Shown one piece after another: positions 12,401-23,490 of a DNA stretch of 64,000 nt. A program made the translations under genes and the position numbers. The first letter of the stretch is position 1; each line of letters begins with the position of its first letter. The notes beneath the pieces were generated by a model that did not search any database, was not told the origin of the DNA, and saw only the letters and a program-made list of their open reading frames with translations. Origin of the DNA: Zantedeschia hybrid cultivar (taxonomy: Eukaryota; Streptophyta; Magnoliopsida; Alismatales; Araceae). The stretch spans positions 79,987,150 to 80,051,149 of the forward strand of contig JARZZO010000002.1 of NCBI GenBank assembly GCA_030544215.1, read 5' to 3'.

Positions 12401-15400
12401 ACCAATTTATGCATGTAAAATCAAATGGCTTAGATTGAAAGCCTCACGAACCAACGGTTGAAAATTAAGCCAAAAGGGTTGTAAATAATTTTGGGGATAT
12501 ATATATATAGAGAGAGAGAGACACACACACACACATACACATACATACATATATATATTATATATATAGGGACTGTCTATAATGAACCCTAGGGCTCATC
12601 TGAGCTTAGATGAACCCTCCCAGAAAACTCCCACTTCCCCATCTTAAAAAAATAAATAAAAATCATCAAATTTTTTAAAATATTCAAATACCCCCTCTAG
12701 GTTGGTTTCGATCCCTTGAAATTTAATTTTTGGATTGAAAAACTCAACATAGCCGTCCAATCAAATGCATTGTCATTTGGGGATCAAAATTAAAACGCTA
12801 GGGGATGGAATCAATCCTAAGGACTACTCTGACAAATTTTCAATTTTTTTACTATTTTTCCAGTATTTTTAGATGTTGATTTTTAATACCTACTCGATCG
12901 AACGGCTATGATTGATCGTCAAGATCGGACAGTGAAAATTAAAGCCCCGGAGATGGAAACAACCCTAAGGGGCCTATTTGAATATTTAAAAATTATTAAT
13001 GAATTTTATTATTGAGGATTTCGAGGGGGACACATCTAAGTTAGAGAGCCCTGAGGCTCATTTGATCCGTTACCACAAATTCAATCTGAAACCCTTTAAA
13101 ATCATGGAATTCCGGCACGGATCGGGAGGCCAGATCGGGATCCACCGATCCCGATCCGAATCGGGATCGGATCGTCCGGAATCGGCTGAAATTGGCCAGG
13201 ATCGGCCGATTCCAACTGGATCGGGACCCGCCAATCTCGATCCGAATCGGCCGATCCGGATCGGGATTGGCCGATTATGCATTCCATGCTTAAAATACTT
13301 CTATGTCTTCCAAAACCTGTTATGGACCATGGCAGAGCTATTAGACTCGATTCAAATTATCCTTTGTTATCAGATTCACATCTTTTTTTGTTTACTATAC
13401 TCGAGGTGTCACCTTGGTACTTAATCAGTGTTGGTTTGATAGCCTGATTGCTTATTCCGGTATAAGTAATTCTGGATTGCTTCTACAGGCATAAGGCATG
13501 TCTTGCGTTAGTAACTTTATTCTAGCTCTACCCAGAATAAGCGATTCTAATTAAGTAGGATAAATAAAAAAATAAAACATGATAAAAGAGGTGTCATTGA
13601 TGCTTATTCTAGGTCGAATAAGCAATTAGAGCATTTTTACTTGAATTGCTTATTCCCTTTTATTCCGGTATAACCCATTCCCACCCGGTATAAGAAATCC
13701 ACACAATCAAAGCAGAATTAAGGAAGAATAAGCCATTGTATTCCCCTTTATTCTGCTACCAAACCAGTGCCAAGTGTTTTGTTCATCAAAGCAATGTAAC
13801 TAACACTGAGAGATGTTGGTGAGGATGGTCCAATTTTCAAAACACAGTTTGCCAATTTCTTTGGGAAAAGCTAAAAATGAAAAGTTCTAATGAAATAATA
13901 CTAAGATATTATTATTTTAAAAAGTGTTTCAACACTGGCCAAGGTGGCTTTTTTAGCCTATCTCCCTGTCCCAAAGGACCACCTCTGGCAACCAGGCAGA
14001 TCAAAAAGCCACTGAAGGACAGACCCAGGGTGAAAGGTCAGGTTCACCGGCCTCTGAAACCCCAAGTCAACTTCTAATCATTGGAGCTCGGTATATGGGA
14101 ATTGGACACTCGGTCTTACTTCGGAGTCAGGCTCCGCGTGCCGACCACACAACCAACCTGCTTCTTGCATCCACATTACAACTGAACCTTATTCTCCTTG
14201 TTGGCAAGGGTCCTTTAGCCATTATTAGGGGGAATAAAGGAATAAAAGAAAGGACTATTCCTACATAGGCAGTGCAAGAACATGTCCAAGCTTGTAGATC
14301 TGAAATTAGATTCCTTGCACACTTACTCGGTCTCTCATAGACAAGCCAAAAAACAAAAACATTTGACTGGGTCTATGATGCCCATATCCTTTATTCCAAG
14401 AGCACAGAGCAAGATTCTTTCCATACAGGATAAGAGGCTCTTAAGCAATCATTCAGTTTGGTTCAACCTTCTCGAAAATCGAAGAATATAATACTCAGTC
14501 CTCCTGGTTCCCCATCCTGTGCCTGTCCTCAGGTAATGGTGTGGACTATAGACTATACCTGGATGACAGAGACCTTTTCATTTGAAATTCAACTAGCCCT
14601 TGACGCTAATCATAGACAACTTCAAAAGCATCAAGGATCTGAAACATCTATATTCAGAGTTTCCTATCTCATCGCAGCATTTAAATATCAAACTTGTAAG
14701 ATAACTCTGCAACAGATGAGAAAACTATGAATATTGAAAGATCCTAAATTTTAGTGGCAGAAATGCAAAAGATATGAAAGTAAGGCTAAAGATTTAATAA
14801 AAATCTGAGTTACTACAAATCAAGTTGATCTGTGGAACTAGCTTCTAATCCCACCTCCAAGAACTGAAAATGTAATGATTCTTACTGAATTGCAGGTGAC
14901 ATTAAAACCATCACTAAGAACTAGAGTCATTATTTGGAAAGATAAGAGCTACATAAATATTTCAAAGCCCGATACAAAAATAAATAAGAGAAAAAGCTTC
15001 AAGCTAATTAGAACATACAGTAAACTGATCAACACTTCGACTTTGTGAGGCTAGGAAATGCAATCTCATGAACGCTACATTGTCGTATTCCGTGTAGAGC
15101 ACATAACAAGTCCATATTGTAAACAAGTATGCCATGATTATATGAATCCATAACCTGAAAATTGAAAAAAATGACATATTAGGAAATCCAGTGGGTTTTT
15201 CTAATGGACCTGGGGGGGGGGGATGAAATGGCTCAGTTTTTGGAGATATAATTTGATATCTATAGCATATAACTATAACTTAGTTACCGAGCAGATCATA
15301 AGATGGCAAAACCAGGCAGATTATGAGCTGCCTTATGTGCAGATTATTATTACACACATGTAGCATATAATTATTAGCTAAAAGAAATGGAAAATGCTAT

Positions 15401-18400
15401 GCAGGATCTTTCATCAAGTGTAGACAAGAATCAAATGAATACATGAATAGGCTTGCTGAGTTGCCAAAGCATAGATCACAGTAGGAGCAAGTACCATTGT
15501 TGGATTATTACCCTGCATAGTAGGAACAAGCACACAAACGTATTCAATTCAAATTTGCAAGGGTGTGCAGTGGATATTGATGATTGCATCAGCATTGCCA
15601 ACATCTGTGTTCGATTGTTGACTCCTTCAAGGAGTTTGATCTGTCCTAAATCATGACATGAATCATGGATTGTAAGGCAGTTTATGATGATTCTTTGAAA
15701 AAAAACAATGGTACGGAGTTAAATTTGTCATGGGCATTGCATGAACAGTTGGATTTGACTCGCCACTGTATTACATGGCTCATATATTAGAAGATACTAA
15801 AAATACAGATTATAACCAGTAGGCAAGAGGTTGTAACGCCATGAACTGAAAGCCATTCTATCTGAGGGCAGCACTGGGGTGCAATTAGGTGGATCTGATT
15901 AAGAATAACCAGAGTTAAGCAGGAGAAAAGAAATCATACAAATTTGTTGATCACTATCAAGTGTCAGGGGCCTGCTCTAAGATAGAAGATTACATTCGGG
16001 GCCTTTGGAACCATCTGTTCTCAATTTTAAGAAATGGACGCGGGCGAATCCCACATGAAAGGGGTGAGAGGTATGCATTTCAGAGGCTGCAGTGAAAAGA
16101 AGTCGAACAGAACATTAAATAATGTATGATTCTGCCGGAAGTCGACTTTCCCGGACAGATTCCCATTCTTTTCAAGCCTAGAGAACAATTTTTGCCTCAT
16201 CAAGATCCCAGAACAGGGAATCAGGGCAAAAATCACTCCCAGAACCAATCTTACTCGATAAAATATCAATATGCAAATCACTGTTAAGAACTTCTCTGTT
16301 AGCCAAGGCATTTGCCTCTCTCAATAACACCCCCCCACCCCCACAAAAAAAAGAGCCACAATCCTCTTCTTCCAAACAAACAGGCATGCACAAAACAATG
16401 ACAACAACAAGAAGCCACCTTTCTTGGATTACATGTTGCTGTAACCTATTGTTTTTCTTTAATGTCATGATGTTTTTGTTCTATCATACGAGTATTTCTT
16501 AGGGCTCATTTGGCAACAGGGATTCAAATTGGATTCCAATGACTGGGGGGGACAAGGGGGGAGATAACAAAAAGGAGAAGTATTAAATGCCCCTTTTGTT
16601 GGGATTTCTCGGGTTTCTCCGGATCGCTCACGCAGCGGAAAATAAAATATTAAAACAGTGATCCGTTCCCGTTTCGAAAAACAAAAATCGATTATCGGAT
16701 AATCGAAGTTCTCACCGTGTGCGGATTCGAATCCGCAACCGTTCGATTCTGTCGTTGCGACACCGCAAGCCGTGCAAGTGCCCGACCTCTAGCGAAGTCC
16801 ACGTGATCCTCCTCGTGATGGATATCCTCACGTTCCTCGTTCTTCACAGCCCACGAAATCTCCGCCAGTCGCCGCAACGATTGCCGCAACGCGCGGACGA
16901 TTTCCCATCGAACGGGATTCGGAGAAGCGGCGGAGCAAATCTGGATCTGTCTGGACGCCAGAGAGAGAGAGAAACAGAGGAGGGGCGGCTAGGGTTAGCA
17001 GCAGCTTGGCCTGCTCAGCCCATGGATGGCAGTACCGGCCGATACCGGTACGTACCGGCCGGTACGTACTGGTATCGGTCGGCATCGGTACCGTGGGTAC
17101 CGACCGGTACCGGGCCGGTACCGGTCGGTACCAGACTGGTTTTGGGCCGATACCGACCGGTACCGGGCCGATACCGGCCGGTACCGGACCGGTACGTACC
17201 GGTACCGGTACCCACCGATACCGGTACCGGTACCGGTACTGCCATCCTTGGCTCAGCCCGTTCGCTATGTTTTATACTAACCGCGCGATTTTTCATAAAA
17301 ACTCCCGGTTTGTATAAAACCCACTTATTTATCCATCGCCTTGAGAATCATTTGCGTGTGACCCTCTAGGCCCAAGTACCAGTCCAGTTAATGGCCCAAC
17401 AAGCTCAGTGACTCCTCACTGGCTTTATTAATCAATTAATAACTCTTTATTAATTAATTAATCAATCGAATTGATGTCGCACATCAAATTCAACCGGGTC
17501 TCCGATCACGTTGGGTGCCAAGCAACACCGCGTGAACCCGGAAGGTATTGGGATTAAGTAACCCACTCTTGGAACCTTTCCGCCGACAGTTACCGCGTGG
17601 ATATAATCCTTCATTCATACAATGCTCTCGAGTCAACTCAGGGTATGGCGAGCTGTCAAACCCTAACCGGTCGACTCACTTGGATTGGATGCCGCTGATG
17701 AATATCGGAAAACTCCTTTCCCGATATTATCGTCCGCCCTGGCCAGGGACTTTCGCGCATCCTTCCTAGAGCATTCTCTCTCTAAGTACCGAAAGCGAAT
17801 GATTCCTTATTGACACACAATTCCCTTCGACGGTATTCCGTTGTACCCAATCATTGGCGTATTAGAATCCCGTGGCTAGAGATTCGTAAACCAAGGTCAA
17901 AGCACAGAAGTCCACCGACAAGGTGTCCTTGGTGTCTCAGGTCCGAGGACCATCCAAGCAACTGCGACAATAGAATCAAGCTGGTTGACAGTGAGGTACA
18001 ATACCATCCAGCGATTCAGTCGGATCAGTTCAGTGAACTCATTCTCCAATGAGCACCTACAGATTCGCATTAATGTCTCCACACAAGTGACTTATGAGAT
18101 CAGTCACCATCATCATATGAGCAGGAGTAATCTATACTAGTCTAACCGGATATCCGATGTCTTTCTCGGATATCCTCCGACTATGAACGATTAAGAATAT
18201 GTGTGTTTAAGTGATCAGTCTCATTAGTATGATCTTATCATAATCTGATCACTATAGCACATATCCACGGACTTCATTATGAAACGAGAATTAATGCGAT
18301 TTACACATAATGAATATTATGCCATTATATTAATAAATGAACGAGATTAACATAGTCAGATTGGCTTGTAGGCCACCTAAAACTAACACCTTTTTCCCAA

Positions 18401-21357
18401 AACCTAGGTGCTTTTGAGAGCCTTTGATAAAGAGATAGGAAGAAAAGGAGGGGAAGCATATAGAGAGAAAAAGCTCACCAAGGGAAGCTTTTGGTAGCTT
18501 TTGGAAAATAGGTGGGTCTGTCATCCCCCAAAAGCCAACATATAAATTCCCCTTTCTCAATACCTCATTCCAAAGGGGGACTTAGAGTACAACCTGCTAT
18601 TGGTCACAAATTGCTACTACTGTTTGCTCCTTTTTATAACAAATGTTATACATGCTGCCATTGGTTGATGTTAGTTTTGTTTTCTGTGAGTTGTAACCAC
18701 CGGTTGTTGTTGCCGCTCGTATCATATTGTTGTCTTATCTGATTAATTATTTCTCTAGGTTATGGTAAGTCATTGAATAATGCCACTCTTAACAATGTCT
18801 AGTGCTTACCCCTTTTCTTAATGATGTGTATTGCTTTTCTCTTATCTTAATGTTTCCTAGATGGCTAATCCTCTCTTAATGATTTCTAATGCACTTTTGT
18901 TTATTACATGTCACTATTTTTTATTCTTCATGATTCTTGGGACACCCACTACTTAAATTTGTGGTTCCTACAAATTGATCTTCATTTAATAGACATGATT
19001 CCTGGTTCTAGAACCTTACATCTGTCTTAGATGTTTTCTTTGCTTCCCTCCTAGGGAAAGATCACCTCAAATGCCTAGGTACTTGCCTAAGCATTTTAGG
19101 CTGAGGGAAGCCATTGGTCACCTTACTTGTCTATCACCTTTAACTACATTGGGGTACTTGAGGCCTATTTTGTGAGCATTTTTAGTATTGATTCATTTTT
19201 CCTTTCTGATAAAGAACTACATTCAAAGATTAAGTGATTTAAATCGCTTGCCCTTGAATGTTGGTCTGACGCTGTGGGTTACTCATCTATTGTTTGACGC
19301 CCATGCAAACTGATTACTACTAGTTACATACGAGATAAATATATAGATGAATTTGGAACAACACAGTCAGAGATTCAGTTCGATAAATGATGGGGAAAAA
19401 GTGGCCTAGAGGTATTACAACTAAATTTGATTTATAGAAAGCTATTTATCATAAAAGGTAGTAATTATACATAAGGCTGCAATTTATTCACACAATAAAG
19501 GGATTGAACTAATTTTTGGAATTTAAAGATAATGTTTTTGGCCCTTTTTTTCCTCTTTATGTCTATGCATGTTAGGGGAAGGGTTTACCAATATTAAGAA
19601 GCATCACACAAGGACTGGGTTTTCTGATAAAATTTTCTCTCAGTGTCCAGTTGATGATGCATGAGTCAGTCAATCACAGAATGGAGCCTCGGCCATCATG
19701 TGGCCAATAGGCTTCCTTATCGGTTCGTCCAATCCTCTTCTCATAGATCATGCTTTAGCTGCATGTCCTTCTTTGGATAAGAATAAGTATGACCCTTTTT
19801 CAATTCACTAGCAGAAGTATAAGCATTTTCACAGTGTGTTAGTACATGTAAATCTAGGCAACTAAAAAATTAGACCAACAAAGGAGAATTTAGAAATTTA
19901 GATCAATGCCTGTCTTATTCAACATGAGTTCACTCAGTTCTGAAGGGATGCCCATTTATAAATTGCTGATAATAGCAAAATCAGAATTTTAATAGTAAAA
20001 GAAACAGCCTCAAGTTAACAAATAATAGAAGAAACGTGAGACTTACCGTGGGGATTGATCACCAACATTTGAAATAGAAAGCTTGTCAATATCACTTGCA
20101 GCTATCTTGCTTGTGAGACGAAATAATGTTCCACCAGATACATTGACCGGAATAAGGATCAAGAGTGCCAAGAGTGTCATCGGTACAAAAATCTTCATGC
20201 TTTCAAAAAGAAGAAAAAGAATGAGAATTTTCAGTGCCAAAATCAGTTTAAGAAGGAGCATTTATATCTAAAATAGAATCAGGTATATACTAATATACAT
20301 GAATCATATCATACTTTTGACTTCATCTAAAAAGGTGGAGAAAAGACACAATGAAATTCTGTTCACATCCCAAAACATTTATCCTATCAAGGAGTAACAG
20401 AAGCTAAAGGCCTTCCTATATTAAACTATTCCCATAGATGAAGTAGGCAATCAGCCTAGGAAAAGGAAAACAGACACAAGGATGACAAATCTATAGTTTT
20501 TTTAGGACTCACTCCCTGTTTGTGACTTGAATTCCAGATGAAGGGAACCATAGACAATGCCATTCGACAAATTCCACATGCCAAAGCTATAAATTTAGAT
20601 GAACAACAAAAACAAACAGAGACATGCATGCCTATACACATCAAATTTCAAGACAAACAGAAACTATGCATGCTAATATTCATCAAATTTCAAGGCAAAC
20701 AAGAAACATGCATGCCCATATTCATGAAATTTCAAGATGAAAACGGCAGCTTTTTCAAACCCAATTCATAGTTTGAACAAATGCCAGTGACAGGCATCCG
20801 TTTGAAGAAAGCCCGCAAAAGATAACAGTGAATAGCAACCAAAAAAGGACCCCAAAAAGAAGAGATTTTGGCAACCCAGCTGGAACCATCTTGCAGACCC
20901 AATTCAGTGAATTCACCAGTGGAACAAACACCAGTGATAAGAAACCACATGAACCAGACCCACAAGAAGATTAAAAAAAAAAGAAAAAAGGAAAAGAACA
21001 GATTTTGACAGCCCAGTGGGAATCTCCTGTTCACTACCCAAGAATGTAGATGCGAAGGTAGACGGCGGAGTCGAGACCGGCTTGGCGGATGATGTCCGCC
21101 TGGCTCATCCGCAATGCGTCGGGCATCCAGCCGAGGAAGGCACCGAGCCAGGAGCCCACGTTGAGGCTGAAATGCTTCCACACCCAGTTGGCCTCCCCGG
21201 AGCGGGGGTTCCTCCGTCCTGCGCTTATGTACAGCTTGGGGAAGTACACCCTGTCGTTCACGGGCTGAATCCTCATGAAGGCGAAGGCCGCCAGGAAGAC
21301 GAACCAGAGCAGTATGTTCACGAAGGCCGACACCGCGATGTCCCCCACCGTCGCCAT
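429..21357 (-). CDS. OSCA1/CSC1-like hyperosmolality-gated calcium-permeable channel (5' nine exons, 3' end outside window)
   Basis: Seen: nine GT-AG exons join in frame for 608 codons: 21357-21038, 20199-20047, 15154-15019, 11108-11007, 10836-10717, 10595-10515, 7070-6730, 5558-5313 and 753-429. The start ATG opens MATVGDIAVSAFVN, the usual family N-terminus, followed by a membrane segment and RIQPVNDRVYFPK. Residues about 103-125 and 158-182 are membrane segments. About 203-365 form the cytosolic RRM-like region with NHPDHYLGHQ and CAQTQQSKNPTQW. From about 370 the DUF221 channel core starts (MIPIAFVQSLANVEG, QGYLPGLALKIFL, PMKATFFMSYIMADGW, AMDPGS). Family knowledge: OSCA1 proteins are mechanosensitive, osmosensing cation channels, mostly of the plasma membrane, about 750-780 residues long, so roughly 150 residues are missing to the left. 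Introns 2, 3, 6 and 8 are each 3.4-4.9 kb and hold transposons. No stop or frameshift is seen; the gene looks functional. The family is certain; the exact paralogue is not. Confidence 0.95.
1964..2665 (-). repeat. Tandem array of a ~208-bp LTR/PBS-like unit (3.4 copies) in OSCA intron 8
   Basis: The motif TGTTGAAGTTATTGGGCC recurs at 1964, 2172 and 2584, with a diverged copy at 2380; spacings are 208, 208 and 204 bp. Each junction reads close to GCTCTGATACCATGTTGAA. On the minus strand that is an LTR-like ...CA end followed by TGGTATCAGAGC, the binding site for initiator methionine tRNA. The units also share CACGTG-AGGCCGATTTTAGGCTCTGTCAC. The third unit is rewritten in its middle and the fourth is partial. 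I infer tandemly repeated LTR-end plus PBS segments of an old retroelement. No coding part is seen. Confidence 0.65.
3448..4750 (-). mobile_element. 5'-truncated RTE-type LINE with perfect 17-bp TSD
   Basis: A 17-bp direct repeat AAAGATGCTACCAGTCA lies at 3431-3447 and 4751-4767 and bounds the insert exactly. On the minus strand the insert begins inside the reverse transcriptase domain: KNKGDIQDCSNYRGIKLMS, NQFGFMPGRSTMEAIF, then FIDLEKAYDRVPRDVLWW. It continues through FADDIVL near 4235-4255 to a C-terminal region with SSECWAMK and RLRWFEHVRRRP (about 4129-3524). It ends in a TTGAG-type tail next to the left TSD copy. Frameshifts and stops separate the RT pieces, so it is dead. RT motifs and tail fit the plant RTE clade. 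It is fixed inside intron 8 of the channel gene, antisense to nothing else and in the sense orientation of the host gene. Confidence 0.93.
6613..6690 (+). mobile_element. Tiny retroposon-like insert with 25-bp direct repeats and oligo-A
   Basis: The 25-bp sequence at 6588-6612 is repeated exactly at 6691-6715. Between them lie 78 bp that include GGTTTGAACCC, which resembles a tRNA B box, then a C-run, then an A-rich tail. Flanking direct repeats plus an A tail suggest a severely 5'-truncated, LINE-mobilised SINE-like insert. A simple local duplication is the alternative. It lies in OSCA intron 7, beginning 15 bp beyond the exon 7 donor. Confidence 0.45.
7071..10514. other. OSCA intron 6, no recognised gene
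   Basis: The 3.4-kb intron has intermediate base composition between about 7300 and 9700, unlike the AT-rich introns around it. Open frames there are short and show no domain I recognise. The sequence probably derives from an old retroelement, but I see no LTR ends, primer-binding site or polymerase motif that would prove it. Confidence 0.4.
12181..13005. repeat. Cluster of foldback repeats sharing a ~45-bp motif (OSCA intron 3)
   Basis: A motif of the form TTCAAAT..CCCCTA.GGTTG.TTCCATCCCTTGGAG occurs in direct orientation near 12190, 12355 and 12685, and inverted near 12790-12830 and 12935-12995. The arms at 12181-12265 and 12918-12995 are inverted copies of one another, as are 12680-12730 and the right arm. 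This is a MITE-like foldback complex. It includes a compound (AT)n(AG)n(AC)n microsatellite at about 12497-12540. Confidence 0.6.
13103..13288. mobile_element. hAT-like MITE with GATCGG-rich satellite core
   Basis: The 186-bp element has termini CATGGAAT and ATTCCATG, an 8-bp inverted repeat. It is flanked by TTTAAAAT (13095-13102) and CTTAAAAT (13289-13296), which match at 7 of 8 positions, as expected for an aged 8-bp hAT TSD. The interior is almost entirely short GGATCGG / CCGATCC units in both orientations. It has no coding capacity. It is structurally parallel to the element at 17021-17250. Confidence 0.65.
16597..18388. mobile_element. Solo LTR, 1.79 kb, TSD CCTTT (OSCA intron 2)
   Basis: The block begins TGTTGGGATTTCTC and ends AAAACTAACA, giving canonical TG...CA ends. 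CCTTT is found directly before (16592-16596) and directly after (18389-18393), a perfect 5-bp TSD. No polymerase, primer-binding site or polypurine tract is inside, so this is a solo LTR left by LTR-LTR recombination, or a non-autonomous element. The termini are only short imperfect inverted repeats. It carries the nested MITE at 17021-17250. Its superfamily cannot be named from the LTR alone. Confidence 0.88.
17021..17250. mobile_element. hAT-like MITE with GGTACC-rich satellite core, nested in the solo LTR
   Basis: The left end reads CATGGATGGCAGTACCGG and the reverse complement of the right end reads CAAGGATGGCAGTACCGG: an 18-bp inverted repeat with one mismatch. GCTCAGCC flanks both sides (17013-17020 and 17251-17258), a perfect 8-bp TSD; one more C can be added, so 9 bp is also possible. 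The interior is a run of GGTACCGG-type units with many GGTACC palindromes. The 8-bp TSD and CAAGG-like ends fit hAT. It inserted into the LTR, so it is younger than the LTR. Confidence 0.72.
18394..20046. other. Remainder of OSCA intron 2, no recognised feature
   Basis: This is ordinary intron sequence, AT-rich from about 19400. I see no domain, repeat boundary or RNA gene here. Confidence 0.5.
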
Positions 21358-21760
21358 GGCTGACCCAGCAGAAAGGAGAAGGAGAAGAAGAAGAGAGAAG
21401 AGGGGAGCTGCGGTGTATGTTGACGAGGAATGCTGGAGTGGAGGAGCAGTGGGAGAAGGGAATCCGCTGTGGAAGGAAATCCGAATAGGGATTAGTGGAG
21501 CTGGGGTGGTGAAGAATAAACAAACATGGGGAGTGGACCTGTGGGGACTCTGGAATGCATACCCAGTTTAGAGAGAGAGAGAGAGAGGAACAGCAGAGAG
21601 CAGGGGAGAGTTGTGAGAGAGAGGTGTGCTCTGTAGAGTGTCTCAAGTCCAAAGAATTAGAAGCTCTAGAACATGGTGCAGTGTGCCCATGCAGTGGAAA
21701 GCAACAAAGCCTTAAGCCAGCAAAGAGTGTTTTTAAAATTATAATGTCATGAAGAATAAA
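21358..21760 (-). promoter_or_regulatory. 5' UTR and proximal promoter of the OSCA1-like gene
   Basis: This stretch lies directly upstream of the start ATG. It contains a GA/CT-rich run at about 21568-21600 (CT-rich on the gene's strand) and further purine-rich sequence, typical of plant 5' UTRs. It is GC-rich near the ATG and becomes AT-rich beyond 21700. Reading frames seen here on both strands have no family similarity I recognise. The transcription start is not determined. Confidence 0.4.
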
Positions 21761-22329
21761 CTGAATAATCTTATTTAGAGTAAAAGAGAAATTATCTTCT
21801 GCATTGTCATTCCAGGGTTAAATAATGTTATATATATACTATCTTAGTATATAATAAGAGACGTTCTTTGGCATCAACAGTTGTAAAGGTGACATAATTC
21901 TCTAGATAGGATATTTATATACTATAATTTAATGTGTACACTTTTATATTAATAGATTTTTTTGTTAGATCTTAAAAGTTCTCTTTATGCAAATGAGTTA
22001 AGATTAAAATAAAATGTGATAAGAAGTTGGTGATGTTCAACTCAAGATGTGATAAGATTTAAGTAAAGAGATCTTATTGAAGGGGGCTTTCATTTCTCAA
22101 GGTTTGTGACTTAATTCACTTTTTGCATAATTAAGTATGTGATGAGCAGCCAACTCAACTTACCTTATGCTACGAGCCTACAAGTAGTAAGAGATCCAAT
22201 TACTTGACATTTATAAGTAGTTATACATTACTCCCAAGTCTGATTTTTTTTTCTTTTAAGGTATCATCTAACTAGCTACCATCATTAATGTAATGTTCCA
22301 CTAATGAATGCTCATTTGATGCATCATAG

Positions 22330-22541
22330 AATACCGTAAAATTTCAATTTAATTATGGTGATTTTAGATTAAAAACTAAAATAACTTAAATGGAAGATTT
22401 TGGTGGGTCAATCAATTCTAAAATACGGGGATTTACAACACTCCAAACGAATAAAAAACAATACAAAATAAATTACGATAATTTAAATATAAGAAAATAA
22501 TTATTTTATGACTATTTACGTCAGTTTGTGAATTGTTTGGG
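22330..22541. repeat. Fragment of the GTAAAAT/ATTTTACG foldback repeat family
   Basis: It shares ATGGTGATTTTAGA, a TGG.GGGTCAATC.ATT.TAAAATACG block, and a right-hand part with ATTTTATGACTATTTACG. These match the copy at 41878-42125. The family is non-coding and MITE-like; its superfamily is unknown. Confidence 0.55.
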
Positions 22542-23060
22542 GGCGCACTACGCCGCGGTGCGAAAAAAATGTTTCCCGCCTTTCTTCCTATTTACGGCGC
22601 CTCCCGGTGCCTGCTGCACAACGCATGCGCAGCGCGAATAAGGAAAGCGGAGGAGGCGCCTACAGAAGGCAACGTGTCCTACTGCACCTCGGCAATTGTT
22701 CTGGTTGCTATCCTGACGTGTCGTCGTATGATTGGGCAGGAAGGGCAAGGCGGGATGGATCGGCGTTGCGATGGTAGATTTCTCTGGAAGGGTCAACAGA
22801 ACGATGCCAGCTGTGCAGCGTGCCAGCGTCGATTTCTCTCTGTTGTCCACTTTCTATCGTTTCCTTTTTACTTTTCTCCCGCCCGGGTGGAGTTTGGGAA
22901 GGTGGGCCCACTGTTTGGGGGTTTCAACTTCGCCACTTGGTTCTGGAGAATTTACGGGGGCAGCCACTGCTTTGTGTCGCTGCACCCACCCGTGATCCCC
23001 GGCTGGCTCCCACGCTCTGTCGCGGCCGCGAATCACGTTGTCTCGCAGAATCACGTTTAA
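22533..23060. other. GC-rich island, function unknown
   Basis: About 530 bp of GC-rich, CpG-containing sequence stands between very AT-rich flanks. Several frames are open on both strands, the longest being 175 codons on the plus strand. None shows a domain or family signature I recognise, and open frames are expected in GC-rich DNA. It may be a captured gene fragment, a transposon remnant, or the distal promoter region of the divergent OSCA gene 1.2 kb away. Confidence 0.3.
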
Positions 23061-23257
23061 GGATGTTAAAATGGTACCTCAGCAACATCCATGCATGCGT
23101 GGGTTAATTTCCCGGGGGTTCAAGGATACACATCTCGTAGGATGAGTAACAGGTGCTGCAGGAAATTCAGTCACACGCTATAATTTTTTGTGATTATTAT
23201 ATTAGGTAACTAATTCAGCTAATTAGTCAATTCAAAATTATATTTGTCAATCGAAAC

Positions 23258-23490
23258 ATGTATTTGTCAAACAAAATATTACGAGAATAGTCATGTCAGT
23301 TCAACCAGCCACCAAGTTGGCCATACGATCCAACTGCACGGAGTTGTGCAGTATGATTAGATTTTTCGAAATATGTATTTGTCAAACAAAATGTTATTAG
23401 AGTAGTCATATCAACTCAACCAACTGACCAAGTTGGCCATATGATCCAACCGCAAAGAATTGTGCAATATAATTAAATTTACTGTACAAC
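23258..23490. repeat. Tandem duplication, ~117-bp unit, two copies
   Basis: ATGTATTTGTCAAACAAAAT occurs at 23258 and 23375. The following blocks align (CAAGTTGGCCATA.GATCCAAC, then TTGTGCA.TAT.ATTA). The copies differ at many positions, so the duplication is old. Confidence 0.7.

Noticed and set aside
16715..16745. tRNA-like sequence GGATTCGAATCCGC
   Set aside because: It resembles a T-arm, but no acceptor, D or anticodon arms can be placed around it; it is part of the solo LTR.
16719..17369. 216-codon frame over the GGTACC satellite
   Set aside because: The repetitive Thr/Gly/Val/Pro/Tyr pattern is only a translation of the satellite, and appears in several frames and on both strands.
20732..21652. 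306-codon minus-strand frame covering OSCA exon 1 and its 5' UTR
   Set aside because: Only 21357-21038 has family similarity. The upstream part is Ser/Pro-rich UTR translation and the downstream part is intron.
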